From Dethiobacter sp. (GTDB taxonomy: Bacteria; Bacillota; Dethiobacteria; Dethiobacterales; Dethiobacteraceae): 35,981 nucleotides of DNA. The stretch is from assembly GCA_020725465.1 (NCBI GenBank), contig DYEY01000032.1:1-35981 (forward strand). Direction: 5' to 3'. Positions 6,025-13,379 of the stretch are shown in pieces. The notes under the pieces are model-generated. The model worked only from the letters and a program-made list of their open reading frames with translations. It did no database searches and was not told where the DNA came from. Numbering within the stretch: the first letter of the stretch is position 1; each line of letters begins with the position of its first letter. A program made the translations under genes and the position numbers.

Positions 6025-7511
6025 AGTGGCGGACGATTTGCTACCTGTTGGGCTCACTTTTGCTTTACCTGTCCTTAGCCATGACAGTGCCTCTGCTGTG
6101 GGCGCTCATCGAACGGGGGCCGGACCGGACTGCCATCGGAGCTTCAGTACTGCTGGCCATGCTGGCAGGGAGGCTTCTGATGTACACCGGCACTGTACCC
6201 AGAGAGCTTCACCTGCGGGAAAGCTTCATTTTTGTTACTCTGGCTTGGCTGCTGGCAGCGATTTTCAGCTCGCTTCCCTTTTACCTCTCAGGAGCCATAC
6301 CGCGCCCGGTGGACGCCTTTTTCGAAACCATGTCAGGCCTTACCACCACCGGGGCTTCCATACTGACGGACATCGAGGCCCTGCCGAGAGGCCTGCTGTT
6401 TTGGCGCAGCATGACCCACTGGCTGGGCGGCATGGGTATTATCGTGTTGTTCGTGGCCGTGTTCCCCCGTCTTGGGGTCAGCGCCAGCCATATGCTGCAG
6501 GCGGAGTCGCCCGGACCACTGTCCCAGCGCATTGCGCCGCGTATCGCCAAGACGGCCAAGATACTCTGGCTGCTATATATCATGGTTTCACTGGCCCAGA
6601 CAATTGCACTTTACGTAGCGGGGTTCTCCCTGTTTGACGCCCTGACCCACACCTTTGGCACTGTAGCCACCGGCGGATTCTCCACCCGCAACGGCAGTAT
6701 CGCTGCTTTTGCCAATACCCACGCGGAATGGATAATTATCTTCTTCATGCTGGTGGCGGGCGGCAACTTCGCGCTGTATTACCACATGTTCCTCGGCAGG
6801 ATGCGAATTGTCTGGCGCGACGCGGAACTGCGCTTTTACCTTTTTGGTGTGATACTGGCGTCTTACCTGGTTTATCTGAATCTGGGCGCCAAAACAGCGG
6901 AAACGCTACGCAGCGCCGTTTTCCAGGTAGTCTCCATTATGACCACCACTGGCTATACCACGGCGGATTTTAACGAATGGCCGGTATTCAGCAGGACGCT
7001 TTTACTGCTGCTTATGTTTGTGGGCGGCTGCGGCGGCTCCACCGCCGGTGCCATCAAGCAGATACGGATACTGGTGGTTATGAAGTACCTTTTGCGCGAG
7101 GCGCGCAAGGTGATATACCCGCACACCATTTCCCCGCTGCGTATAGGGCACAGCGTCATGCCGCCGCAGGCGGTGGGAGCAATCGTGGCGTTTGTCGGGC
7201 TTTATCTTGCCATATTTATCCTGTCGTCGCTGTACCTGACATACCAGGGCTTTGATCTGGTTACTTCGTTCTCCGCTGTCGCCGCCACCCAAGGCAACAT
7301 CGGTCCCGGCTTGGGCGCGGTAGGTCCCAGCGGTTCGTATGCCGGCATGACTGACCGGGTAAAAATTTTGCTGTCGTTCCTGATGATGGTGGGACGGCTG
7401 GAAATTTACACGGTGGCAGCCATCCTTATTCCGGAGTTCGGCCTGCGCGCCGGTTTGTTCGGCGTCCTTTCGGCCAGGCTGCGCGAGCGCAAAAGCATGT
7501 ACGTTGATTAA
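6021..7511 (+). CDS. trkH: Trk potassium channel subunit TrkH
   Basis: 496-residue membrane channel subunit with four pore-loop repeats, each with a readable selectivity-filter segment: T-T-T-G-A-S near 112, T-V-A-T-G-G-F-S near 215, T-T-T-G-Y-T near 309 and A-T-Q-G-N-I-G near 420. The third repeat is followed by the G-G-C-G-G-S-T-A-G-G/A-I-K element typical of TrkH/KtrB. About ten membrane helices plus pore loops are expected. It starts at the ATG overlapping the trkA stop. With TrkA it forms an ion-driven or gated potassium uptake system. No terminator is seen right after it; the next gene starts 46 bases downstream. Confidence 0.96.
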   Translation: MKWRTICYLLGSLLLYLSLAMTVPLLWALIERGPDRTAIGASVLLAMLAGRLLMYTGTVPRELHLRESFIFVTLAWLLAAIFSSLPFYLSGAIPRPVDAFFETMSGLTTTGASILTDIEALPRGLLFWRSMTHWLGGMGIIVLFVAVFPRLGVSASHMLQAESPGPLSQRIAPRIAKTAKILWLLYIMVSLAQTIALYVAGFSLFDALTHTFGTVATGGFSTRNGSIAAFANTHAEWIIIFFMLVAGGNFALYYHMFLGRMRIVWRDAELRFYLFGVILASYLVYLNLGAKTAETLRSAVFQVVSIMTTTGYTTADFNEWPVFSRTLLLLLMFVGGCGGSTAGAIKQIRILVVMKYLLREARKVIYPHTISPLRIGHSVMPPQAVGAIVAFVGLYLAIFILSSLYLTYQGFDLVTSFSAVAATQGNIGPGLGAVGPSGSYAGMTDRVKILLSFLMMVGRLEIYTVAAILIPEFGLRAGLFGVLSARLRERKSMYVD

Positions 7512-7557
7512 ACTGTAAAAGAAAAGGGGAGGCTATGACCAAAACGGAGGTGATAAT

Positions 7558-7857
7558 ATGCCGGTTTTGGAAATCAGCATCATGCCCATCGGTACCGATG
7601 AAGCCAGTTTCAGCAGCTACGTCACCAGGGCCTGTTCTGTGATTGAAAGGCACCGCCTGCCTTACCAGGTCACAGCCATGTCCACCATAGTGGAGGGAGA
7701 CCTGGATGAACTGATGACGGTGGCCAGGGAAGTCCACAGCCTGCCCTTCAACGAGGGCGTGGACAGGGTTATTACCAGTATGACCATCGATGAGCGCCGT
7801 GACAAGGAAATGGACATGAACAAAATGGCCATGGTCCAGCCCGGAGAAAGAATATAA
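7558..7857 (+). CDS. MTH1187/YqgV family thiamine-binding-like protein
   Basis: 99-residue protein of the MTH1187/YkoF-like (PF01910) family. Typical features are the opening P-V-L-E-I-S-I-M-P-I-G-T, a Y-Q-V-T-A-M-S-T-I-V-E-G-D segment in the middle and the helix with V-H-S-L-P-F-N-E-G-V-D-R-V near 60-75. Members form a ferredoxin-like fold and have been crystallised with small ligands such as thiamine or its precursors. The start has a strong GGAGGTG site. The stop overlaps a strong terminator. It may be the last gene of the trk transcript or separately expressed; no thiamine riboswitch is visible. Confidence 0.88.
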   Translation: MPVLEISIMPIGTDEASFSSYVTRACSVIERHRLPYQVTAMSTIVEGDLDELMTVAREVHSLPFNEGVDRVITSMTIDERRDKEMDMNKMAMVQPGERI

Positions 7858-7885
7858 AAAAGACGGCTCTGTCCGTCTTTTTTTT
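7857..7885 (+). terminator. Intrinsic terminator after the MTH1187-family gene
   Basis: The stem AAAAAGACGG (7857-7866) / CCGTCTTTTT (7873-7882) has loop CTCTGT and ends in an eight-T run (7878-7885). It is a textbook terminator and separates the trk region from the spore gene. Confidence 0.92.
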
Positions 7886-7887
7886 GG

Positions 7888-7917
7888 GGGATAGGTGCCG
7901 TGCCGCCGCGCATACTA
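7888..7917 (+). promoter_or_regulatory. Sigma-G-like (forespore) promoter for the SASP gene
   Basis: CATACTA at 7911-7917 is a full match to the sigma-G -10 consensus recalled from Bacillus. It lies 17 bases downstream of GGGATA (7888-7893), which resembles the TGAATA-type -35 with the ATA kept. The predicted transcript would start near 7924, 20 bases before the ATG. The promoter lies in front of a spore-protein gene, which supports both calls. Confidence 0.7.
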
Positions 7918-7944
7918 ATACAGAAAATGAATCAGGAGGCAGTT

Positions 7945-8169
7945 ATGGCCAAATACAGGAAAAAGCCGGACAAAATGACGCCATGGGAAAAAGAACTGGA
8001 AAGGATTAAAATCGAAGTGGCGGAAGAGCTGGGTCTTGGCGCTAAGATCAGCGAGGTGGGCTGGGAAAACCTGACGGCGCGTGAAACAGGGAAAATAGGG
8101 GGCAGGATGTCACGCCTGCTGCGTAAAGACGAAACAAACGGGCAAGAAGGGCCGCCCAGAGCAAAATGA
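7945..8169 (+). CDS. Small acid-soluble spore protein, alpha/beta type
   Basis: 74-residue DNA-coating protein made in the forespore. The core reads E-K-E-L-E-R-I-K-I-E-V-A-E-E-L-G-L, then L-T-A-R-E-T-G-K-I-G-G-R-M-S-R-L-L. This matches the alpha/beta SASP pattern of a helix with K-x-E-I/V-A-x-E-L-G, then T-A-R-x-x-G-x-x-G-G-x-M. Such proteins bind DNA in an A-like form and protect it against UV and chemicals. The start is the ATG at 7945 because AGGAGG lies 5 bases upstream; an in-frame GTG at 7900 would lie upstream of the predicted transcript start. A strong terminator follows. This gene is the best evidence in the window for a spore former. Confidence 0.9.
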   Translation: MAKYRKKPDKMTPWEKELERIKIEVAEELGLGAKISEVGWENLTARETGKIGGRMSRLLRKDETNGQEGPPRAK

Positions 8170-8177
8170 TAACAGGT

Positions 8178-8203
8178 AAAAGCTCCGTTTCGGAGCTTTT
8201 ATT
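8178..8203 (+). terminator. Intrinsic terminator after the SASP gene
   Basis: A perfect 10-bp stem AAAAGCTCCG (8178-8187) / CGGAGCTTTT (8191-8200) has loop TTT and a short T-rich end. It lies nine bases after the SASP stop. Confidence 0.88.
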
Positions 8204-8251
8204 CTGTTCGCCGGTGGTATAAAATAGTTAGCAGGCAGGAGGTGGGGCGGT

Positions 8252-9100
8252 ATGCGGATTGGCTGTCACCTTTCAGTTTCCAAAGGCTTCGATGCGGCGG
8301 CGGAAGCGGCCCTTACCATCGGTGCCAACACGTTCCAGTTCTTCACCCGCAACCCGCGCGGCGGGGCGGCCAGGAACATCGGCGAGGCGGAGATGGTGAA
8401 ATGGAACCGCCTGTGCCGGGAATATGACATCGCGCCTGTTGCCGGCCATCTGCCTTATACGGTGAACATGGCGGCGCCGGCGGACAGGACCTATGAATTT
8501 GCCCGTATGGTGGTAAGGGAAGACCTGCGGCGGATGGAAGCGGTGGGTGCCGGGTTCCTGGTGATCCACCCCGGTTCCCATGCGGGGTCGGGCAGGACGG
8601 AAGGGCTGAAGCGGATAATAAGCTGCCTGGAAGAAGCGCTGGTTGATTTTGGCGGCAGTCCGGTAATGTTGCTGGAAACCATGGCCGGCCAGGGTTCAGA
8701 GATCGGCATGCTCGCCGATTTAAAGGAAATTATGGCGGCCCTGGGCTGGCCGGCCGGGCTTGGTGCCTGCATCGATTCCTGCCACCTCACTGCCGCGGGC
8801 TATGACTTCCTGCGGCGGGAGGAAGTGGCAAGATTAATAGACGACCTGGAGGCTACGGTGGGCATGGAGCGGGTAAAAGCTATTCACCTGAACGATTCCA
8901 AATTCGCTCCGGGCAGCCGCCGGGACCGGCACGAGCTGATAGGGAAGGGGTATCTGGGCAAAGAAGGGGTACTTAACCTGATAACGCACTCCGCCCTGGC
9001 CGGCCTTCCCTGGCTCCTGGAGACACCGGTGGAGGATTATCGGCAATACGGCCTGGAGATAGCCCTGATTCGCTCCTGGCTGGCGGAGGCAATGCGGTGA
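8252..9100 (+). CDS. nfo: Endonuclease IV (AP endonuclease, Nfo)
   Basis: 282-residue zinc enzyme of base-excision repair that cuts DNA 5' of abasic sites. The family metal-binding motifs appear in order: G-C-H-L-S at the start, A-G-H-L-P-Y near 64, I-H-P-G-S-H near 109, L-L-E-T-M-A-G-Q-G-S-E (usually L-E-N-T-A-G-Q-G), I-D-S-C-H, H-L-N-D-S-K, R-D-R-H-E and L-L-E-T-P. Length and order match TIM-barrel endonuclease IV. The ribosome site is AGGAGG. In Bacillus nfo is expressed in the forespore, and here it sits directly behind a SASP gene. No sigma-G match was seen in front of it; a TATAAA at 8218-8223 lacks a clear -35. Its TGA overlaps the next GTG. Confidence 0.95.
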   Translation: MRIGCHLSVSKGFDAAAEAALTIGANTFQFFTRNPRGGAARNIGEAEMVKWNRLCREYDIAPVAGHLPYTVNMAAPADRTYEFARMVVREDLRRMEAVGAGFLVIHPGSHAGSGRTEGLKRIISCLEEALVDFGGSPVMLLETMAGQGSEIGMLADLKEIMAALGWPAGLGACIDSCHLTAAGYDFLRREEVARLIDDLEATVGMERVKAIHLNDSKFAPGSRRDRHELIGKGYLGKEGVLNLITHSALAGLPWLLETPVEDYRQYGLEIALIRSWLAEAMR

Positions 9101-9867
9101 TATACATAGCCACTTCCGGATATTCCTACCAGGACTGGGTGGGGCCATTTTATCCCGAGGGGACGAGGCGCGAAAAAATGCTGGAGTATTACGCGCGTCA
9201 TTTTCCCTTTACCGAAATCAACAGCACCTACTACCACCTGCCGGCGCCCAAAGCTTTTATGAGACTTCCGGAACGGACGCCGGAGGGTTTTCGCTTCGCG
9301 GTGAAGGCCCACGGTTCCATGACCCACGAGCGGACAGCGGGAGAGGAAGCATACCGGGGTTTCTTACTGGCGCTGGCTCCCCTCATCGAGACGGGGAGGC
9401 TTATCTGTGTGCTGGCCCAGTTCCCCAACTCATTTCACCACACCCCGCAAAACAGGGATTACCTGCGGCGCCTGGCGGGGCGGTTGTCCGCGGTCAGGCT
9501 GGCGGTGGAGTTTCGCCATGACAGCTGGGTATCCCAGGACAATTTTGCCTGGCTCAGGGCGGAGGGCTTGTCTTATGTCAGCGTGGACAGCCCTGCGTTA
9601 AAAGGCCTGCCGGGCAGGCACGCCGTGGCCACCGGCAGCCCGGCTTACGTGCGCTTTCACGGCAGGAACGCCAAAAACTGGTGGCATCACGGGCAATCCT
9701 GGCAGCGCTACGACTACCTTTACAGCGAGCAGGAACTAAAGCCCTGGCTGCAGCCGCTGCTGGACCTGGAACAGGCAGCGGGCGAGGTTTATGTCTGTTT
9801 CAATAACCATTTCATCGGACAGGCAGTGGTTAACGCCCGCCTGCTGGCAAAAATGCTCGGGAAATAA
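9097..9867 (+). CDS. DUF72 family protein
   Basis: 256-residue TIM-barrel-type protein of the DUF72 (YecE) family. The opening I-Y-I-A-T-S-G-Y-S-Y-Q-D-W-V-G-P-F-Y-P is diagnostic. Also present are E-I-N-S-T-Y-Y near 47-53, F-A-V-K-A-H near 67-72, A-V-E-F-R-H-D-S-W near 138-146 and Y-V-R-F-H-G-R-N near 183-190. The biochemical role is unknown. The GTG start overlaps the nfo stop (GTGA), so translation is coupled to endonuclease IV. The barrel folds of the two and this coupling hint at a DNA-repair-related task, but that is an inference. Confidence 0.9.
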   Translation: MIYIATSGYSYQDWVGPFYPEGTRREKMLEYYARHFPFTEINSTYYHLPAPKAFMRLPERTPEGFRFAVKAHGSMTHERTAGEEAYRGFLLALAPLIETGRLICVLAQFPNSFHHTPQNRDYLRRLAGRLSAVRLAVEFRHDSWVSQDNFAWLRAEGLSYVSVDSPALKGLPGRHAVATGSPAYVRFHGRNAKNWWHHGQSWQRYDYLYSEQELKPWLQPLLDLEQAAGEVYVCFNNHFIGQAVVNARLLAKMLGK

Positions 9868-9870
9868 GCC

Positions 9871-9904
9871 AAATGGTGCCTCCACACCGGTGGAGGCACC
9901 ATTT
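9871..9904. terminator. Long perfect hairpin between convergent DUF72 and DRTGG genes
   Basis: A 15-bp perfect stem (9871-9885 with 9890-9904) has loop ACCG. The stem begins AAATGGTGCC and ends in its complement, so both strands have a short T-run at the 3' side. It probably terminates both convergent transcripts. Confidence 0.85.
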
Positions 9905-9922
9905 ATAATATGCGTTGTCGTT

Positions 9923-10999
9923 TTAAAAAGTTCCCAGTTCCCCTTTTGCGAAAGACAGTACTTTTTGCCAGTCACAGTGCTCGCTGATATTGGTGGCGGC
10001 TATGCGCACACCCTGTTCATCACCGGGGTGAATGCGCCGCCCTACCTCGTGCAGGCGTTCAATGGCGGTATAGGTGTCGTAGTGGACCAGGATTACCGGT
10101 ACATTTTTCTCGTTGGCACGGGCCAGCACGCCCACATCCGGGTAAAGCCCGCCGGTGAGTATCAGCACGGAGGTGCTGGTTTCCAGGGCGGTCAGAGCCA
10201 TATCGGAGCGGTCGCCCCCGGTTATCACCGCTTTGTTGGGGGCTCGGCGCAGGTATTTCAGGCCGCTCTCAATGGTCATAGAACCCACCACTACTTCCTC
10301 CACCAACCGGTCTAAGTGGCCTTCTCCGGCCAGCAGCTCACCGCCTAACTTGTCGTAGTACTCGGCCACGGTGGGAGCGGCGATTTCCGGCCTCTTCGGG
10401 ATGACTCCAAGTACCCTGTTGCCGCTCTCCTCCAGCAGGGGGGCGTACACACCCCTGGTTTTGTCCAGGATGGTCCGCTCCACGTTGTTAAAAATGTTTC
10501 CCAGCACCGGGACGCCGGCGAGGCGAAAATGCTCGTTGTAGAAGATGGCTTTGTCCAGACTGTAGTCGTCTTCAATGCGGATGACGTAAATCATGGTGCT
10601 GCCGAAAAGCATGCTCAGGCGGATGTCGTCAAGGCCGAGGCTGGCGGCGGTGAAGGGTGAATACGAGCTGTCGATGAACACCACATCCATATGCTGTGTT
10701 ACTGTGTTATAGGCATCCCTGATTTTTTGTACCAACGGGGCGGGGTCGTGCCGGATACCGCCGGACAGGTAATACGGCCCGGTACGTACCGGTGAAATAA
10801 CCTCCGGCCCGTGCTGTAAATCGAAAACCTGCTTAAAGAGCAGCACGTCCTCATCTGCAGCACTGCCCGGGCCCCGGGATGATCCCAGGGGCTTAAAATA
10901 GCCCACCGCGAGGCCGTTCTCACGCATTTTAAGAGCCAGGCCCAGGGCGACGGCGGTTTTGCCGCTGCCCGCCATCCCGCTAATAAAAATGCTTTTCAT
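9923..10999 (-). CDS. BioD-like ATPase with DRTGG domain (phosphotransacetylase N-terminal-like)
   Basis: 358 residues. The first part (about 1-200) is a P-loop domain of the dethiobiotin-synthetase type, with Walker A G-M-A-G-S-G-K-T at 8-15 and V-V-F-I-D-S-S near 105-111. The second part (about 210-320) matches a DRTGG domain. This layout equals the N-terminal regulatory half of long phosphotransacetylases without the catalytic half. Stand-alone versions are commonly encoded beside ADP-forming acetyl-CoA synthetase, as here (30 bases downstream of that gene, same strand). A role as a nucleotide- or metabolite-sensing partner in acetyl-CoA/acetate metabolism is likely but unproven. No catalytic phosphotransacetylase gene is in the window. 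Confidence 0.85.
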   Translation of the reverse strand: MKSIFISGMAGSGKTAVALGLALKMRENGLAVGYFKPLGSSRGPGSAADEDVLLFKQVFDLQHGPEVISPVRTGPYYLSGGIRHDPAPLVQKIRDAYNTVTQHMDVVFIDSSYSPFTAASLGLDDIRLSMLFGSTMIYVIRIEDDYSLDKAIFYNEHFRLAGVPVLGNIFNNVERTILDKTRGVYAPLLEESGNRVLGVIPKRPEIAAPTVAEYYDKLGGELLAGEGHLDRLVEEVVVGSMTIESGLKYLRRAPNKAVITGGDRSDMALTALETSTSVLILTGGLYPDVGVLARANEKNVPVILVHYDTYTAIERLHEVGRRIHPGDEQGVRIAATNISEHCDWQKVLSFAKGELGTF

Positions 11000-11029
11000 G
11001 GTTCCACTCCTTATTTTTATAAATTCGCT

Positions 11030-13150
11030 TTATTCCAGGTGGTTACCGTACGAGATGGTAATTTTCACATCAAGGGCCACAGCGCCCTGCGGGTAGGCGA
11101 TTACGGGATTTAAGTCCAGTTCGGTGATTTCCGGAAAATCCAGGGTCAGTCTGGCTACCCTGGCTATGGTATCGGCAATGGCCTCCAGATCTGCCGGCTC
11201 ACTGCCGCGATAACCCCGCAGCAGGGTATAGGCCTTGGTTTCGGCTATCATCTCCCGGATATGTTGCCTGGTCAGTCCTTCCCCCAGGCGGAATGACACA
11301 TCTTTGAGCAGGTTAACGTAAATGCCGCCCAGGCCAAAGGCTATCATAGGGCCGAACTGGACGTCGCGCGACATCCCGATGATGGTTTCGTGGCCTTTTG
11401 GCATCATTTTTTGCACTTCCACACCGTAAAGGGGGGTGTCAGGCATATAATGCCGCACACTGTCCATAATAGACCGGTAGGCTTCAATAACTTCGTCCGG
11501 GCCGGACAGGCCGGTTTTTACCCCGCCCACATCGCTTTTATGAATAATTTTAGGGGATGCTATCTTCAGCACCACGGGGTACCCCAATTCCCTGGCGAAA
11601 TGTACCGCTTCCTCCGGGGTGCGGGCCAGGGAGACGGGTGCCACTGGTATGTTGTAAGCCTGGGCCACCTGGGTGGCCTCGTTTCCCAGCAAAACCAGCC
11701 GCCTGTCCCTCAGTACGTCGTAAAAGACCGCCTTGACGGCTTTACGGTCTTCTGTGCCCGCGGGCAATTGTTGCTCGCCGTTTAGACGTTTGGTCATTTC
11801 AGCATAATCCACCATGCCGGCGATTGACCTGATGGCCGGCTCGGGAAAGGTGTAACAGGGTATTCCCCCGCCGGAGAGGATCCTACTGCCCTCAGTCAGG
11901 CCTTCACCGCCCATGTAGGCGGCGAACACCGGCTTGTCCGGGTATTTTTTCTTCAGTTCCAGCACCGCCCGGGCTGTCTCTTCCGGTTCGGTTACGGCGG
12001 CGGGGGACAGTAGCACCAGGGCAGCGTCGGTGTTATCGTCGGCCAGCACCGCCTGCAGTGCGGCGCGGTAGCGGTCAGTCCTGGCGTCGCCCAGCACATC
12101 AACCGGGTTGTACAGGTTAGCCTCGGGAGGCAGGGCTTCCCTTAGCCTGGCAATGGTTTTTTTTTCGAAACGGGCCATTTTCAGGCCGTTTCGTTCCACG
12201 CTGTCGGTGGCGATGATGCCGGGTCCGCCCGAATTGGTCACGATAGCCAGCCTTCTGCCCGCAGGGACGGGCTGGTTGACAAAAGCCACCGCCAGGTCAA
12301 ACAGGTCTGACATATCCCGTGCCCGGATAACCCCGCACTGGCGAAAGGCGGTGTCATAGGCCAGGTCGCTGCCGGCCAGGGCGCCGGTATGGGAGGAGGC
12401 GGCACGGGCGCCGGCCTGGGAAGTGCCGGACTTTAAGATAATTACTGGCTTCCTTTTGCTTGCCTCCCTCACCGACCTTAAAAAGCGGCTGCCGTCCACC
12501 ACATCTTCCATGTAGCAGAGAATTACCCCGGTATTGGGATCGTCTGCCGCCGACATGATGAAATCCACTTCATTCAGGTCCGCCTTGTTTCCCATGGAGA
12601 CAAAACGGGAGAAGCCCAATCCCGCACTGCGGCTCCAGTCAAAAATGGCCAGCAGCATGGCGCCGCTTTGTGATATGAAAGCAATTTTGCCCTGTAGGGG
12701 GAACCCGTGGGCAAAGGAGGCATTTATCGGCGTATGGGTGTCCATGATGCCAACCACGTTAGGGCCGACCATGCGCATGCCGGTTTCCCGGCAAATGGCC
12801 AGCAGCTCTTTTTCCCTCTTTAACCCGGCGTCACCGATTTCCTTAAAGCCGGCGGAAACCACCACCAGATATTTGACTTTAGCCTGACCGCAAGCACGGG
12901 CCACTTCCAGGGAGCGTCCGGCCGGGACGGCAATTACCGCCACATCAACCGAACGACCGATGGAGCCTATATCAGGAAAGCAGGGATAACCCAGGATTTC
13001 TTTTTCCCGGGGGTTTACAGGGAAAACCTCACCGGCATATTTGCTCTGCTGCAGATTGGTCATGATAGCGTGGCCAATTTTACCCCGGGTGCTGGAGGCA
13101 CCGATAACGGCCACGGACCGGGGTCGGAACAAATTCTGTAATGCGTCCAT
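11030..13150 (-). CDS. Acetate-CoA ligase (ADP-forming), fused alpha-beta
   Basis: 706-residue fusion of the two ADP-forming acyl-CoA synthetase subunits. It converts acetyl-CoA (or another acyl-CoA), ADP and phosphate to acid, CoA and ATP. The CoA-binding Rossmann domain comes first (S-V-A-V-I-G-A-S-S near 12-20). It is followed by the ligase domain with the phospho-histidine site S-S-H-T-G-A-L-A-G-S-D at H254, then an ATP-grasp domain from about 500 (Y-P-V-V-L-K-I-A-S-P, H-K-S-D-V-G-G-V) and the end motif E-L-D-L-N-P-V. The start at 13150 is preferred because GAAGGTGA lies just upstream; a longer in-frame start lacks a site. In fermentative anaerobes this enzyme saves energy as ATP. Substrate range cannot be read from sequence. 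Confidence 0.93.
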   Translation of the reverse strand: MDALQNLFRPRSVAVIGASSTRGKIGHAIMTNLQQSKYAGEVFPVNPREKEILGYPCFPDIGSIGRSVDVAVIAVPAGRSLEVARACGQAKVKYLVVVSAGFKEIGDAGLKREKELLAICRETGMRMVGPNVVGIMDTHTPINASFAHGFPLQGKIAFISQSGAMLLAIFDWSRSAGLGFSRFVSMGNKADLNEVDFIMSAADDPNTGVILCYMEDVVDGSRFLRSVREASKRKPVIILKSGTSQAGARAASSHTGALAGSDLAYDTAFRQCGVIRARDMSDLFDLAVAFVNQPVPAGRRLAIVTNSGGPGIIATDSVERNGLKMARFEKKTIARLREALPPEANLYNPVDVLGDARTDRYRAALQAVLADDNTDAALVLLSPAAVTEPEETARAVLELKKKYPDKPVFAAYMGGEGLTEGSRILSGGGIPCYTFPEPAIRSIAGMVDYAEMTKRLNGEQQLPAGTEDRKAVKAVFYDVLRDRRLVLLGNEATQVAQAYNIPVAPVSLARTPEEAVHFARELGYPVVLKIASPKIIHKSDVGGVKTGLSGPDEVIEAYRSIMDSVRHYMPDTPLYGVEVQKMMPKGHETIIGMSRDVQFGPMIAFGLGGIYVNLLKDVSFRLGEGLTRQHIREMIAETKAYTLLRGYRGSEPADLEAIADTIARVARLTLDFPEITELDLNPVIAYPQGAVALDVKITISYGNHLE

Positions 13151-13379
13151 TGTTTCACCTTCCCGCCCGTCTGTTGGTAGCCAGAATTGCCACAAGCATT
13201 AATTATATGCCCACATTAAAACATATAGCCGGCAAAGTCAACAGGCAAGTAAATAATTGGAAAATTAAAATATGTTGAAAATATCCCTAAAACTTTTGCG
13301 CTAATTTCCGATAATGTTAGTGTAAGCTGCATACGGCTTTTTATGCCGTTCTAAAATACCGGGACCTGCAGAATGGGCG
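13151..13379. promoter_or_regulatory. Divergent intergenic region between the acetyl-CoA synthetase and kinase genes
   Basis: 229 AT-rich bases separate the divergent starts. On the minus strand a perfect TATAAT (plus 13202-13207) lies 52 bases before the synthetase ATG, without a clear -35. On the plus strand GATAAT (13310-13315) could be a -10 for the kinase gene, also without a clear -35. A short dyad (ACGGC...GCCGT, 13333-13350) lies just before the kinase start. Confidence 0.35.

Noticed and set aside
5266-6057. Long antisense open frame (263 codons) over trkA; similar long frames at 211-846, 2262-3137 and 19860-20645
   Set aside because: Each is a shadow of a well-recognised gene on the other strand, with no ribosome site or family match.
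7512-7557. Thiamine riboswitch before the thiamine-binding-like gene
   Set aside because: The gap is only 46 bases and shows no TPP-box sequence or room for the fold.
7535-7640. ATG frame overlapping the start of the MTH1187-family gene
   Set aside because: The ribosome site is only two or three bases from the ATG and the peptide is a shifted reading of the real gene.
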